NCBI GenBank assembly: GCA_044353505.1 | Contig: JBILBU010000020.1 | Location: 1 to 36,278, forward strand | Length of the DNA stretch: 36,278 bases | From: Pollutibacter sp044353505 | GTDB lineage: Bacteria > Bacteroidota > Bacteroidia > Chitinophagales > Chitinophagaceae | Direction of reading: 5' to 3' | Part shown: positions 22,737 through 29,806 of the stretch, one piece after another | Position numbering within the stretch: position 1 is the first letter of the stretch | How the letters are laid out: each line of letters begins with the position of its first letter | Notes under the pieces: model-generated | Database searches by the model: none | The model's input: only the letters and a program-made list of their open reading frames with translations | What the model was told of the DNA's origin: nothing | Made by a program: the position numbers and the translations under genes

Positions 22737-23719
22737 TTTAGTTCCTGTCGGTATTTTGCAGAGTTCGTAATATCAATTTTTGTACACAGATCAATTATCC
22801 TACTTTTTTCCTGCATCGTTCCTTTCTTGAACAGCCTAATAATTTCGTCTGATTTTCCTTGAAAGAAAAATGGCATAACCATCAGGTTAGGCGTTTCTGA
22901 ATGCAGTGTATTGAGCATAGAAACTGAATTTACTATTTGCTCACGCGCTGTGCTTTCATTTTCAACTATCTTATCCATACCCTGGCGATAGTAAGTATAG
23001 ATTGCATCATGGACCAATGCATACCGGCTATTTTGAAGATTTTCGGCCAGCCAATAACGATTTCTCTGCCCATCAAAAGGTTTCCATCCAGATATGCTTC
23101 TTCCTTCTGGAGATGCGTTTACAATAACATTTGCTTTTTGAAAAAATGGATCACCCCCTCTTGGGGAATAGGAGTCATAGTCCAATCCTAAAATAATATT
23201 GATGTAATATGCAAATACTGCAGAGAGGTTTGCAGACAGTGGTTCAGTTCCAGCAATTCGATTTTCGTTAAATTCAATAGGCTGAAACTCTACATACCGG
23301 AAAACAACTTCATTGTCGATGAAATTAATAAGCGGAGATAGATAATTGGTATTATAGATAGGTCGTGCAGCTTGAATGGTCAGAGAGCCTTTATAAACAT
23401 TGGGTTCAACAACTGATTGCAGGTTAAGCAAAAAACTACATTCAATTTTTTCATTTGCTTCAAAGGCATCAGCAGTCCACTTTCTTTTATTAAGAAAATT
23501 AACAAGCGAAGCCTGAAGGGTTTGAAAAACTTTTTTATCAACCGTTGTGCCAATCTGAGCATAGACCACATTAACTTTTGCATTGATCTCTTGTGCAGAA
23601 ACTTCATGCGTGAGCAGATGGAGAACAAACACCCCAACAATCAGGCAGGCCTTATTCCTTATGCAGTTCAATGTTGATGATTTCATAAAATTCCAAAACT
23701 CGTTTTCGAAGCAATTCAT
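22733..23719 (-). CDS. porD: Type IX secretion system-associated protein PorD (DUF4835)
   Basis: A DUF4835 family protein, 328 aa from the ATG at 23719 or 317 aa from the in-frame ATG at 23686. Both leave a hydrophobic signal peptide (CLIVGVFVLHLLTHEVSA). The mature part begins QEINAKVNVVYAQIG and continues VFQTLQASLVNFLNKRKWT, a pattern I associate with PorD. The conserved ILGLDYDSYSPRGGDPFFQKA and SGWKPFDGQRNRYWLAENL blocks are also present. PorD is linked to the type IX secretion/gliding machinery of Bacteroidota; the exact role is unclear. No other T9SS gene is in the window. It follows rpoZ after a terminator, so it should have its own promoter. Confidence 0.88.
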   Translation of the reverse strand: MNCFENEFWNFMKSSTLNCIRNKACLIVGVFVLHLLTHEVSAQEINAKVNVVYAQIGTTVDKKVFQTLQASLVNFLNKRKWTADAFEANEKIECSFLLNLQSVVEPNVYKGSLTIQAARPIYNTNYLSPLINFIDNEVVFRYVEFQPIEFNENRIAGTEPLSANLSAVFAYYINIILGLDYDSYSPRGGDPFFQKANVIVNASPEGRSISGWKPFDGQRNRYWLAENLQNSRYALVHDAIYTYYRQGMDKIVENESTAREQIVNSVSMLNTLHSETPNLMVMPFFFQGKSDEIIRLFKKGTMQEKSRIIDLCTKIDITNSAKYRQELK

Positions 23720-23776
23720 TGTCTAAGTTAGAGATAAATTTATAGAGATTGCTGCTTATGGATAGGTTAGGCAATG

Positions 23777-23809
23777 AAAAAAGGCGATGAGTAATGAACT
23801 CATCGCCTT
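23777..23809 (-). terminator. Terminator after the omega-subunit gene
   Basis: Perfect 12-bp stem AAGGCGATGAGT (23781-23792) / ACTCATCGCCTT (23798-23809), 5-base loop, followed on the minus strand by a T-tract (23782-23777). It lies about 20 bases beyond the rpoZ stop and separates bamD-rpoZ from porD. Confidence 0.9.
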
Positions 23810-23829
23810 GAATAACTTATGCAGATAGG

Positions 23830-24171
23830 CTATCTAAAAAGATCTTCTTCGTTTTTACGGAAATATATTTTGTCTTCCATAAACTCCTGAGTTGCTAACA
23901 AGGCAGGGTTAGGCATTTTCTCGTAGGCTTTTGAGATTTCGATTTGTTCTTTATTTTCATGAATTTCCTCTAGGCTGTCGGTATGACTTGCAAATTCCTC
24001 TAATTTATTGTGGAGTTCTTCCTTGAGCACAATATTGATCTGAGAAGCCCTTTTGGCTATAATCGATATTGATTCATATAGGTTTCCAGTCTTTTTCTTG
24101 ATCTCGTTAAGATCTTTGGTTTCAGCTACGTTTGTAAGGTTACTTCCTAGCTGCCTGCGGAGTCTGCTCAT
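23830..24171 (-). CDS. rpoZ: DNA-directed RNA polymerase omega subunit (Bacteroidota type)
   Basis: A 113-aa omega-family protein that binds the beta' C-terminus and helps RNA polymerase assembly. The core KKTGNLYESISIIAKRASQINI (about 26-47) is the Bacteroidota omega signature. The rest is acidic and ends FMEDKIYFRKNEEDLFR, as in relatives. Length is close to the family's 105-120 aa. Its start lies 32 bases inside the bamD coding end; no later ATG would keep the core, so this long overlap appears real. Genes bamD and rpoZ are commonly adjacent in Bacteroidota, which supports both calls. Confidence 0.88.
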   Translation of the reverse strand: MSRLRRQLGSNLTNVAETKDLNEIKKKTGNLYESISIIAKRASQINIVLKEELHNKLEEFASHTDSLEEIHENKEQIEISKAYEKMPNPALLATQEFMEDKIYFRKNEEDLFR

Positions 24172-24964
24172 TATTAGGAGATTTTAGGTTATTTTTTGTC
24201 AAAGTTAAGTAACGTTCGGCTTCTTTCAGCAAATTACTTTCGGGAAAGCGGTCTTGAAAATCCTCTACCTCAGTAATCACTTTGGTGTATCGTTCGTATT
24301 GCTTCTCCATAATACTGAATGAGGCAAACCTGAAGTATGATTTGATTGCCATCAATTTATATTCGTCACTCTTGGGGGAGTCTGGATAATTATTGATCAG
24401 GGTAGTAAACGTAAGCGCTGCTGCTTTATACTGACCAACATTGAAGTAAAGCTGTGCGGATAGGGCCTCTTTTACTTCGAGTTTTTTATGGCATTTTTCG
24501 ATGATCAATTCAGCATCTTTTGACCTTGGTGACTCAGGATGTGTATTGATGAAAACCTGGAACATTCCAATAGCCCTCATGGTATTAGCTTGTTCTAATT
24601 CTGCTTTGGGAGATTGCTTAAAGAAGCAGTCTGCCTGCATATATTCCACCTCTTCAGCCCTCACGCTGCTAGCAAAGACCTCAAGATATCCTTTGAACAG
24701 ATTTTCTGCAGTAGCGTAATCACGTGCATTGTAATGGGCGAAGGCGTAATTGTAATACAAGTCATCAAACTGTGGGGTTCCCTTAAATACCGGAAAAAGT
24801 TCTTCATACAGCACCTGTGCCTGACGATATTGCTTTTTATCAAAATAAGTATGCGCCATCTTGAGCTTGTACTCGTAATCCTTACTCTTCAATACCTTAC
24901 TGAATTTGGAACAGGATACCAGGGCAACCAGAATAATAACAAAAAGGGATAGTCTTAATCGCAT
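24140..24964 (-). CDS. bamD: Outer membrane protein assembly factor BamD
   Basis: A 274-aa lipoprotein of the BAM complex, which inserts beta-barrel proteins into the outer membrane. Signal peptide with lipobox LVSC (acylated C18), followed by tetratricopeptide-like helices: YKLKMAHTYFDKKQYRQAQ, YYNYAFAHYNARDYATAEN and further repeats up to about residue 240. Length and repeat layout match BamD. The 3' end overlaps rpoZ by 32 bases. A -7-like box TAACTTCG (25002-25009) lies about 40 bases upstream. Confidence 0.9.
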   Translation of the reverse strand: MRLRLSLFVIILVALVSCSKFSKVLKSKDYEYKLKMAHTYFDKKQYRQAQVLYEELFPVFKGTPQFDDLYYNYAFAHYNARDYATAENLFKGYLEVFASSVRAEEVEYMQADCFFKQSPKAELEQANTMRAIGMFQVFINTHPESPRSKDAELIIEKCHKKLEVKEALSAQLYFNVGQYKAAALTFTTLINNYPDSPKSDEYKLMAIKSYFRFASFSIMEKQYERYTKVITEVEDFQDRFPESNLLKEAERYLTLTKNNLKSPNNEQTPQAARK

Positions 24965-25001
24965 AAAGGAGGCGTAAATTAATAATTTTCTGGGAATCGT
25001 C

Positions 25002-25009
25002 CGAAGTTA
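25002..25009 (-). promoter_or_regulatory. Possible -7 box of bamD
   Basis: TAACTTCG on the minus strand, one mismatch to TAnnTTTG and identical to the box before lysC. The predicted leader to the bamD ATG at 24964 is about 30 bases. No clear -33 element. Confidence 0.35.
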
Positions 25010-25045
25010 ATTCCAAAATAGCTAAGCTGTGGTTAAACAAGTCAT

Positions 25046-25077
25046 AAAAAAAAGACCCTCAAGGAGAGGGTCTTTTT
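25046..25077. terminator. Terminator after the OmpA-domain gene
   Basis: Perfect 10-bp stem AAAGACCCTC (25051-25060) / GAGGGTCTTT (25066-25075), 5-base loop, with eight A's on the left and T's on the right. Read on the minus strand it ends the barrel/OmpA transcript 17 bases after the stop codon at 25094. Confidence 0.9.
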
Positions 25078-25093
25078 CTATATAAATCGTCAA

Positions 25094-25861
25094 TTATTTC
25101 TTTGTGCGAAGGTTCGGGTGCGGAGCAGGAACGGTGTTTGGTCCGTCAGTTGCTTCAGCAGTTGCTGTGAAATCGATGGTATTAGCATCTCCATCGGCTT
25201 GACCATATTTGTTGATCAAGCGATCGCTTGCCACACCTTGCTTCTCAGCAAGGTAGGTAATGATTGCATTAACCCTATCCCAGCTAAGCTGCTGGCTTGC
25301 TTTTGAGGCAGCTGCATAACCAGTGATGATTAACTTACATGAAGGGTTATTTTTCAACCTGTCTGCCGTAGAAGCCAAAAGGTTTAGGGCATCTTTGGAA
25401 ACTTTTGCAGAACCCTTAGCAAATGATATGCTAGGTACATTAGATATGTTGCATGTAACTGCTACCATGTTCTTGCAACAAGGTGGCTCTGGGCAAGTTC
25501 CGATTCCGTTTGCATCTACTGGTTGACACTCAGAGGGTGTAATCAATTGCTTGTCTTTGAAATCTGGTACGCCATCGCCGTCTGTATCACTGCTCACGCC
25601 GTGAGAGTCTACAGGAGCCCCTGCTGGAGTATTTGGTTCTCTATCGAATTGGTCTGTAACACCATCACCATCACCATCATCAAGAATTGGCTTAGGAAGC
25701 TTCATCCTTTTAGGAGAATTTAGTTCACCATAAACGAATTCAAGTGGATTTTTCCAATAGAGCGGTTCGACTGACTTTGACTTCTTCTGAGCCAAGATAT
25801 CCTGAGAGATCAAGAGGGAGAAGAAAAGAAATACTAGAGAAAATATTTTTGAGGATTTCAT
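25094..25861 (-). CDS. OmpA family protein with thrombospondin type 3 repeats
   Basis: A 255-aa envelope protein. It has a signal peptide (residues 1-24, cleaved after ILA/Q) and a short VEPLYWKNPLEFVY segment (31-44). Two calcium-binding thrombospondin type 3 repeats follow (DDGDGDGVTDQFD at 61-73, DTDGDGVPDFKD at 92-103), then a cysteine-containing linker (112-137) and an OmpA-like peptidoglycan-associated domain (about 138-225). In that domain the usual GHTD-type aspartate is replaced (GYAAASKASQQLSWDR, 181-196), while the arginine R196 is kept. There is no beta-barrel. The barrel is encoded by the separate gene 26 bases upstream, so the two probably work together at the outer membrane. 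Confidence 0.88.
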   Translation of the reverse strand: MKSSKIFSLVFLFFSLLISQDILAQKKSKSVEPLYWKNPLEFVYGELNSPKRMKLPKPILDDGDGDGVTDQFDREPNTPAGAPVDSHGVSSDTDGDGVPDFKDKQLITPSECQPVDANGIGTCPEPPCCKNMVAVTCNISNVPSISFAKGSAKVSKDALNLLASTADRLKNNPSCKLIITGYAAASKASQQLSWDRVNAIITYLAEKQGVASDRLINKYGQADGDANTIDFTATAEATDGPNTVPAPHPNLRTKK

Positions 25862-25887
25862 GTTATGAATGTTTTTGTAGGTTAAAA

Positions 25888-26796
25888 TTAAAATATGTTA
25901 ATGTTCAGACCCACAGATAGGAAATTGAAGAAATCAGGTAGCATCGGGCCTTGGTAGCCGTTCAAAAAATCAGATGTAACAAAAGTTGCTTTGTCTTCAA
26001 TTGCCAGATTTACTTTTTGAGAAAGTTTAAATGCTAGTCCTACCCCAAGAGTTGCAGACACAAGTGCATGTTTACCAAACACCTTGACACCATCGGGGTT
26101 GTCAGTATCAGCTTCAGTTTCGTAAGTATCATCAAAAAGGGCATTGAGCCTATCATAATTTTGTTTCCTATCTTTCCATGACACTTTTGGAATACCACTA
26201 AAGTCATATCGCTGGCCACTTGAATTAAGAGCATTTACTTTTGTATCGTAGCCTACAATCCCAAGACCGGTTATTACATACAAGCTAGTTTTCGGCTGAG
26301 CTTTGTGAAAAAGTATATTGTTCACATTGAATATAGCTTGAAGACTCAAATCTGCACTGTTGTTCTTGTAATTTAGAAAAACCCTGTCGATGCCAGATGT
26401 GTAGCCATTTCTGCCCCATGCGGAAGTAGGTGTATAATCCTTGTTTTCGTCCCAATATAAACCCTTACTTGATCCATAATTGAATTCAGCGCGAAGAGAA
26501 ACTACGTATCCTAGAGATTTTCTCAAATGCACCCCGTAGCCAAAGCCAGGAAACTTGCTTGAGAAATCGCCCAAAATGCCATGAGATCCTACTTTCAGAC
26601 CAAGTTCCCACTGGCTTCTTGGTTTTGCAGGAAAACTGTATTGATTGTTTAAAAATTCATTATGTTGGGCCATCCTGTTTGCGGGAACGATTGAAGAATC
26701 TTTCCACTCTAGACCTGAAGTAGAAGATGTTTGTCCGTGAGTAATCAATACCATAGTCAACAGACTAAGGAATAGAAAATACTTTTTACTTACCAT
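25888..26796 (-). CDS. Outer membrane beta-barrel protein (OmpA barrel-like)
   Basis: A 302-aa outer membrane protein with a signal peptide (1-21, ending THGQ). Alternating hydrophobic/polar beta strands run throughout, for example QWELGLKVGSHGILGDFSS, YGVHLRKSLGYVVSLRAEFNYG, ALVSATLGVGLAFKLSQKVNLAIEDKATF. The protein ends with a strand and a terminal phenylalanine (FLSVGLNINIF), the C-terminal signature recognised by the BAM complex. An 8-strand OmpA-type or slightly larger barrel is likely. It is the first gene of a two-gene transcript with the OmpA/TSP3 gene 26 bases downstream. Confidence 0.82.
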   Translation of the reverse strand: MVSKKYFLFLSLLTMVLITHGQTSSTSGLEWKDSSIVPANRMAQHNEFLNNQYSFPAKPRSQWELGLKVGSHGILGDFSSKFPGFGYGVHLRKSLGYVVSLRAEFNYGSSKGLYWDENKDYTPTSAWGRNGYTSGIDRVFLNYKNNSADLSLQAIFNVNNILFHKAQPKTSLYVITGLGIVGYDTKVNALNSSGQRYDFSGIPKVSWKDRKQNYDRLNALFDDTYETEADTDNPDGVKVFGKHALVSATLGVGLAFKLSQKVNLAIEDKATFVTSDFLNGYQGPMLPDFFNFLSVGLNINIF

Positions 26797-27014
26797 AATG
26801 TTCTTTGTTAAGTTAGTTAATGTTAGCGTAGATCAAAATACTAAACGAAAGTACTGTTAAACTTTCCTATTTTCAAATATTCTTCCACAATTTTTCATAA
26901 AATAACAACATTTCCCCCCCCCTGCTAAAACGGCTACTAGTGATATATAAATTCTGCATATGTCAGCCTTCTTCAATCCCCTGGCAAATTTTAGCTTAAT
27001 TTAGCGGCTTCCAA
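26797..27014. other. Divergent intergenic region before the polyprenyl synthase
   Basis: A 218-base AT-rich spacer between divergent genes. It contains a C10 run (26915-26924) and a TATTTTG-like sequence on the minus strand about 45 bases before the barrel gene, which may be its -7 box. The plus-strand start region has only TAATTTAG, a poor match. No gene seen. Confidence 0.4.
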
Positions 27015-27977
27015 ATGTCATCCCCCCAAGAAATCATAAAGAAAGAGCTCAAACAATTTGAGGAACTGTTCAAGGATGCTGTAAAAAGCAATGTTCCCTT
27101 ATTGGACAGAATTCTAAAATATGTGGTCAAAACCAAGGGGAAACAACTGCGTCCGATGTTTGTCCTTCTCTCCGCCAAACTCGCAGGAGGCATTAATGAT
27201 AGCACCTACAGGGCGGCCTCAATGGTCGAATTGTTGCATACGGCCACCTTGGTTCATGATGATGTTGTTGATGACGCTGCAGAAAGAAGGGGTTTTTTTT
27301 CTGTATATGCCCTATGGAAGAACAAGGCCTCGGTGTTGGTGGGTGACTATCTGCTTGCAAAGGGGTTGCTGCTGTCTTTGGAAAACAAAGATTTTAGAAC
27401 TCTTGAAATTTTGTCAGATGCGGTAAAAAAGATGAGTGAAGGAGAATTGCTTCAACTGGAAAAATCGAGGTTGCTAAATATTAAAGAGGAAGATTATTTT
27501 ACCATTATTAGAAATAAAACAGCCTCCTTGCTGGCTTCGTCCTGTGCAGCAGGGGCTTACTCAGCAACGCAAGATGAGCAAATTACAGAAAAAATGAGAC
27601 AGTTTGGAGAGTTCGCAGGAATTGCTTTTCAACTGAAAGACGACCTATTTGACTATGGTGTAGAAGATGTAGGAAAGCCCACAGGAAATGATATTCGAGA
27701 AAAAAAACTAACCCTACCGTTGATTTTCACACTCCAGCAAGCTTCCAGAGAAATCAAAAGAAAGTTAACTTACATTATAAAAAATAAGAACAAAGACAAG
27801 AAAAGCATTGAGGAAGTGATTCGTGAAGTAAAACAGGCTGGTGGGATAAAGTACGCTGAAGACGTTATGGAACAATATAAAACCAAAGCGCTCAATATCC
27901 TCACCGAATTTCCTCTTTCACCAGAAAGAGAAGCACTATCAGAACTTGTGAAGTATACAACGGAGCGAAAAAAATAA
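27015..27977 (+). CDS. Polyprenyl diphosphate synthase
   Basis: A 320-aa trans-isoprenyl diphosphate synthase, which elongates farnesyl-type diphosphate with isopentenyl diphosphate to the side chain of a quinone. The first aspartate motif is DDVVD (82-86) in LVHDDVVDDAAERRG, the second DDLFD (209-213) in FQLKDDLFDYG; GKQLRPMFVLLSA (42-54) binds the substrate diphosphate. Chain length (for example hepta- or octaprenyl) cannot be read by eye; Bacteroidota use menaquinone, so the chain for it is a likely product. recJ starts one base after its stop, so the two are cotranscribed. Confidence 0.92.
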   Translation: MSSPQEIIKKELKQFEELFKDAVKSNVPLLDRILKYVVKTKGKQLRPMFVLLSAKLAGGINDSTYRAASMVELLHTATLVHDDVVDDAAERRGFFSVYALWKNKASVLVGDYLLAKGLLLSLENKDFRTLEILSDAVKKMSEGELLQLEKSRLLNIKEEDYFTIIRNKTASLLASSCAAGAYSATQDEQITEKMRQFGEFAGIAFQLKDDLFDYGVEDVGKPTGNDIREKKLTLPLIFTLQQASREIKRKLTYIIKNKNKDKKSIEEVIREVKQAGGIKYAEDVMEQYKTKALNILTEFPLSPEREALSELVKYTTERKK

Positions 27978-27978
27978 C

Positions 27979-29694
27979 ATGGGTCAACGAGCCAAGCGAT
28001 GGAAATTCCTGAACCTGCCATTTGCAGAAACAGCTGCCCTAAAGGAAAGCCTTAAGATTCATCCATTAATTTGTGCCATACTCGCACATAGGGGTATCGA
28101 AAGTTTTGATTCTGCAAAGCATTTTTTCAGACCTGACATCAATGATATGCATGCCCCTGGATTGATGAAGGACATGGACAAAGCTGTAAGCCGCATCATC
28201 ACTGCGATAGAGCAAAATGAGAAAATTCTTGTTTACGGTGATTATGACGTTGATGGAACAACATCTGTTGCCATCATGTATGATTTTTTATCAAAAATTT
28301 ACACCCCCGACCGACTATCTTTTTATATTCCGAACAGATACAGAGAGGGTTACGGACTATCAAAACAAGGTATAAACTATGCCGAAGAAAATCAGTTTAG
28401 TTTATTGATTACACTCGACTGTGGCATTAAATCTACTGAGCTCATTAAGCAAGCCAAAGAAAAAAACATAGATACCATTGTATGCGACCATCACCTACCA
28501 GGACAAGAACTTCCTGAGGCTGTAGCTATACTCAATGCAAAACAAAGCGATTGCCAGTACCCATACAAAGAACTCTGTGGGTGTGGGGTTGGATTTAAAC
28601 TCATTCATGCACTTGCCATAGAACTAAATATCGATGAATCAGAATTTATGCCTTATCTCGAATTGGTTGCAACTGCCATTGCCGCAGATATTGTACCCAT
28701 CACTGGTGAAAACCGACTATTGGCATTTCATGGAATAAAACAGGTGAACTCCTCCCCTTCGGTTGGTATAAAGGCCCTCATCGAGCTTAGTGGAATTAAG
28801 AAACAGATTACCATCGGTAGCCTTTCCTTTATGATAGGGCCGCGCATCAATGCTGCGGGAAGGATGGATGATGCGAAAAAAGCAGTATCGCTGTTCATTG
28901 AAAAAGATCCAGAGAGGGCTAAAGAATTGGCATTAATACTTCAAACAGACAATACCTCGCGCAGAGAAGCCGATAGCCTGATTACTGAAGAGGCCCTTGA
29001 AATGATGTTGGCAGATGAAAACCTGGAACAGCGAAAGTCAACTGTTCTCTGTAAGGAAGAATGGCACAAAGGAGTAATCGGCATTGTAGCCAGCAGGTTA
29101 CTTGATAAATTCTATCGCCCCACGATTGTTCTCACAAAAAGTGGTGACGTGCTTGCTGGGAGTGCCAGAAGTATAGCAGGATTCAACATCCATGATGCGT
29201 TGGAACAATGCAGCGATTTACTGATTGGTTTTGGCGGACATTATTTTGCAGCCGGGATGACCATGCTTCCTGAAAACCTAAAAGCATTTCAAGATCGATT
29301 TGAAAATATTGCAGCGGCAACACTTTCTGCGGATCAATTGGTAGCTGAAATTTTAGTTGACTCGGTAATAGAATTAAAAGATATTACTCCCTCATTCTAT
29401 AATATACTCCGACAAATGGAGCCCTTTGGCCCAGAAAATCCACATCCAATATTCTGTTTGCGAAATGTAAAAAATACTGGCACACGCATTGTGAAGGAAG
29501 AACATGTGCGGTTTGAAGTTGAACAATTAGGCCAGCGCATTACAGGAATAGGATTCGGCCTTGCAGATACATTCAACAAGATTGAATCACTTGAGTACCT
29601 TGATATTATTTTCACATTGGAAGAAAATAATTTCAGGGATTCGGTTACCCTACAAATGAAAGTGATTGACTTTGATGCCGCCGGAAAAAGATGA
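27979..29694 (+). CDS. recJ: Single-stranded-DNA-specific exonuclease RecJ
   Basis: A 5'-3' exonuclease on single-stranded DNA, used in recombination repair and mismatch repair. The 571-aa protein has the DHH-family motifs in order: VYGDYDVDGTTS (85-96), LDCGIKS (146-152), and the DHH triad D170-H171-H172 in VCDHHLPG. The DHHA1 region follows, with SARSIAGFNIHDALE and GFGGHYFAAGMTM, then the C-terminal OB domain. All metal ligands appear intact. It begins one base after the polyprenyl synthase stop. Confidence 0.95.
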   Translation: MGQRAKRWKFLNLPFAETAALKESLKIHPLICAILAHRGIESFDSAKHFFRPDINDMHAPGLMKDMDKAVSRIITAIEQNEKILVYGDYDVDGTTSVAIMYDFLSKIYTPDRLSFYIPNRYREGYGLSKQGINYAEENQFSLLITLDCGIKSTELIKQAKEKNIDTIVCDHHLPGQELPEAVAILNAKQSDCQYPYKELCGCGVGFKLIHALAIELNIDESEFMPYLELVATAIAADIVPITGENRLLAFHGIKQVNSSPSVGIKALIELSGIKKQITIGSLSFMIGPRINAAGRMDDAKKAVSLFIEKDPERAKELALILQTDNTSRREADSLITEEALEMMLADENLEQRKSTVLCKEEWHKGVIGIVASRLLDKFYRPTIVLTKSGDVLAGSARSIAGFNIHDALEQCSDLLIGFGGHYFAAGMTMLPENLKAFQDRFENIAAATLSADQLVAEILVDSVIELKDITPSFYNILRQMEPFGPENPHPIFCLRNVKNTGTRIVKEEHVRFEVEQLGQRITGIGFGLADTFNKIESLEYLDIIFTLEENNFRDSVTLQMKVIDFDAAGKR

Positions 29695-29806
29695 GTTGTA
29701 CTTCATGGCTGTACAACAACAATAAACATCTTATTCAACCGGCTTTAGCAGTATCTGCAATTTAGTTCCCTTCAAAATGTCTGCCTTTCAAATTCAAATC
29801 AATTAA
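29695..29806. other. Convergent spacer between recJ and htpG
   Basis: Contains a 7-bp hairpin GTTGTAC (29695-29701) / GTACAAC (29711-29717) just after the recJ stop, without a T-tract; a weak terminator at best. Nothing else seen. Confidence 0.4.

Noticed and set aside
29695..29717. Rho-independent terminator for recJ
   Set aside because: The 7-bp hairpin has a 9-base loop and no T-tract, so it was listed only as a weak element in the spacer.
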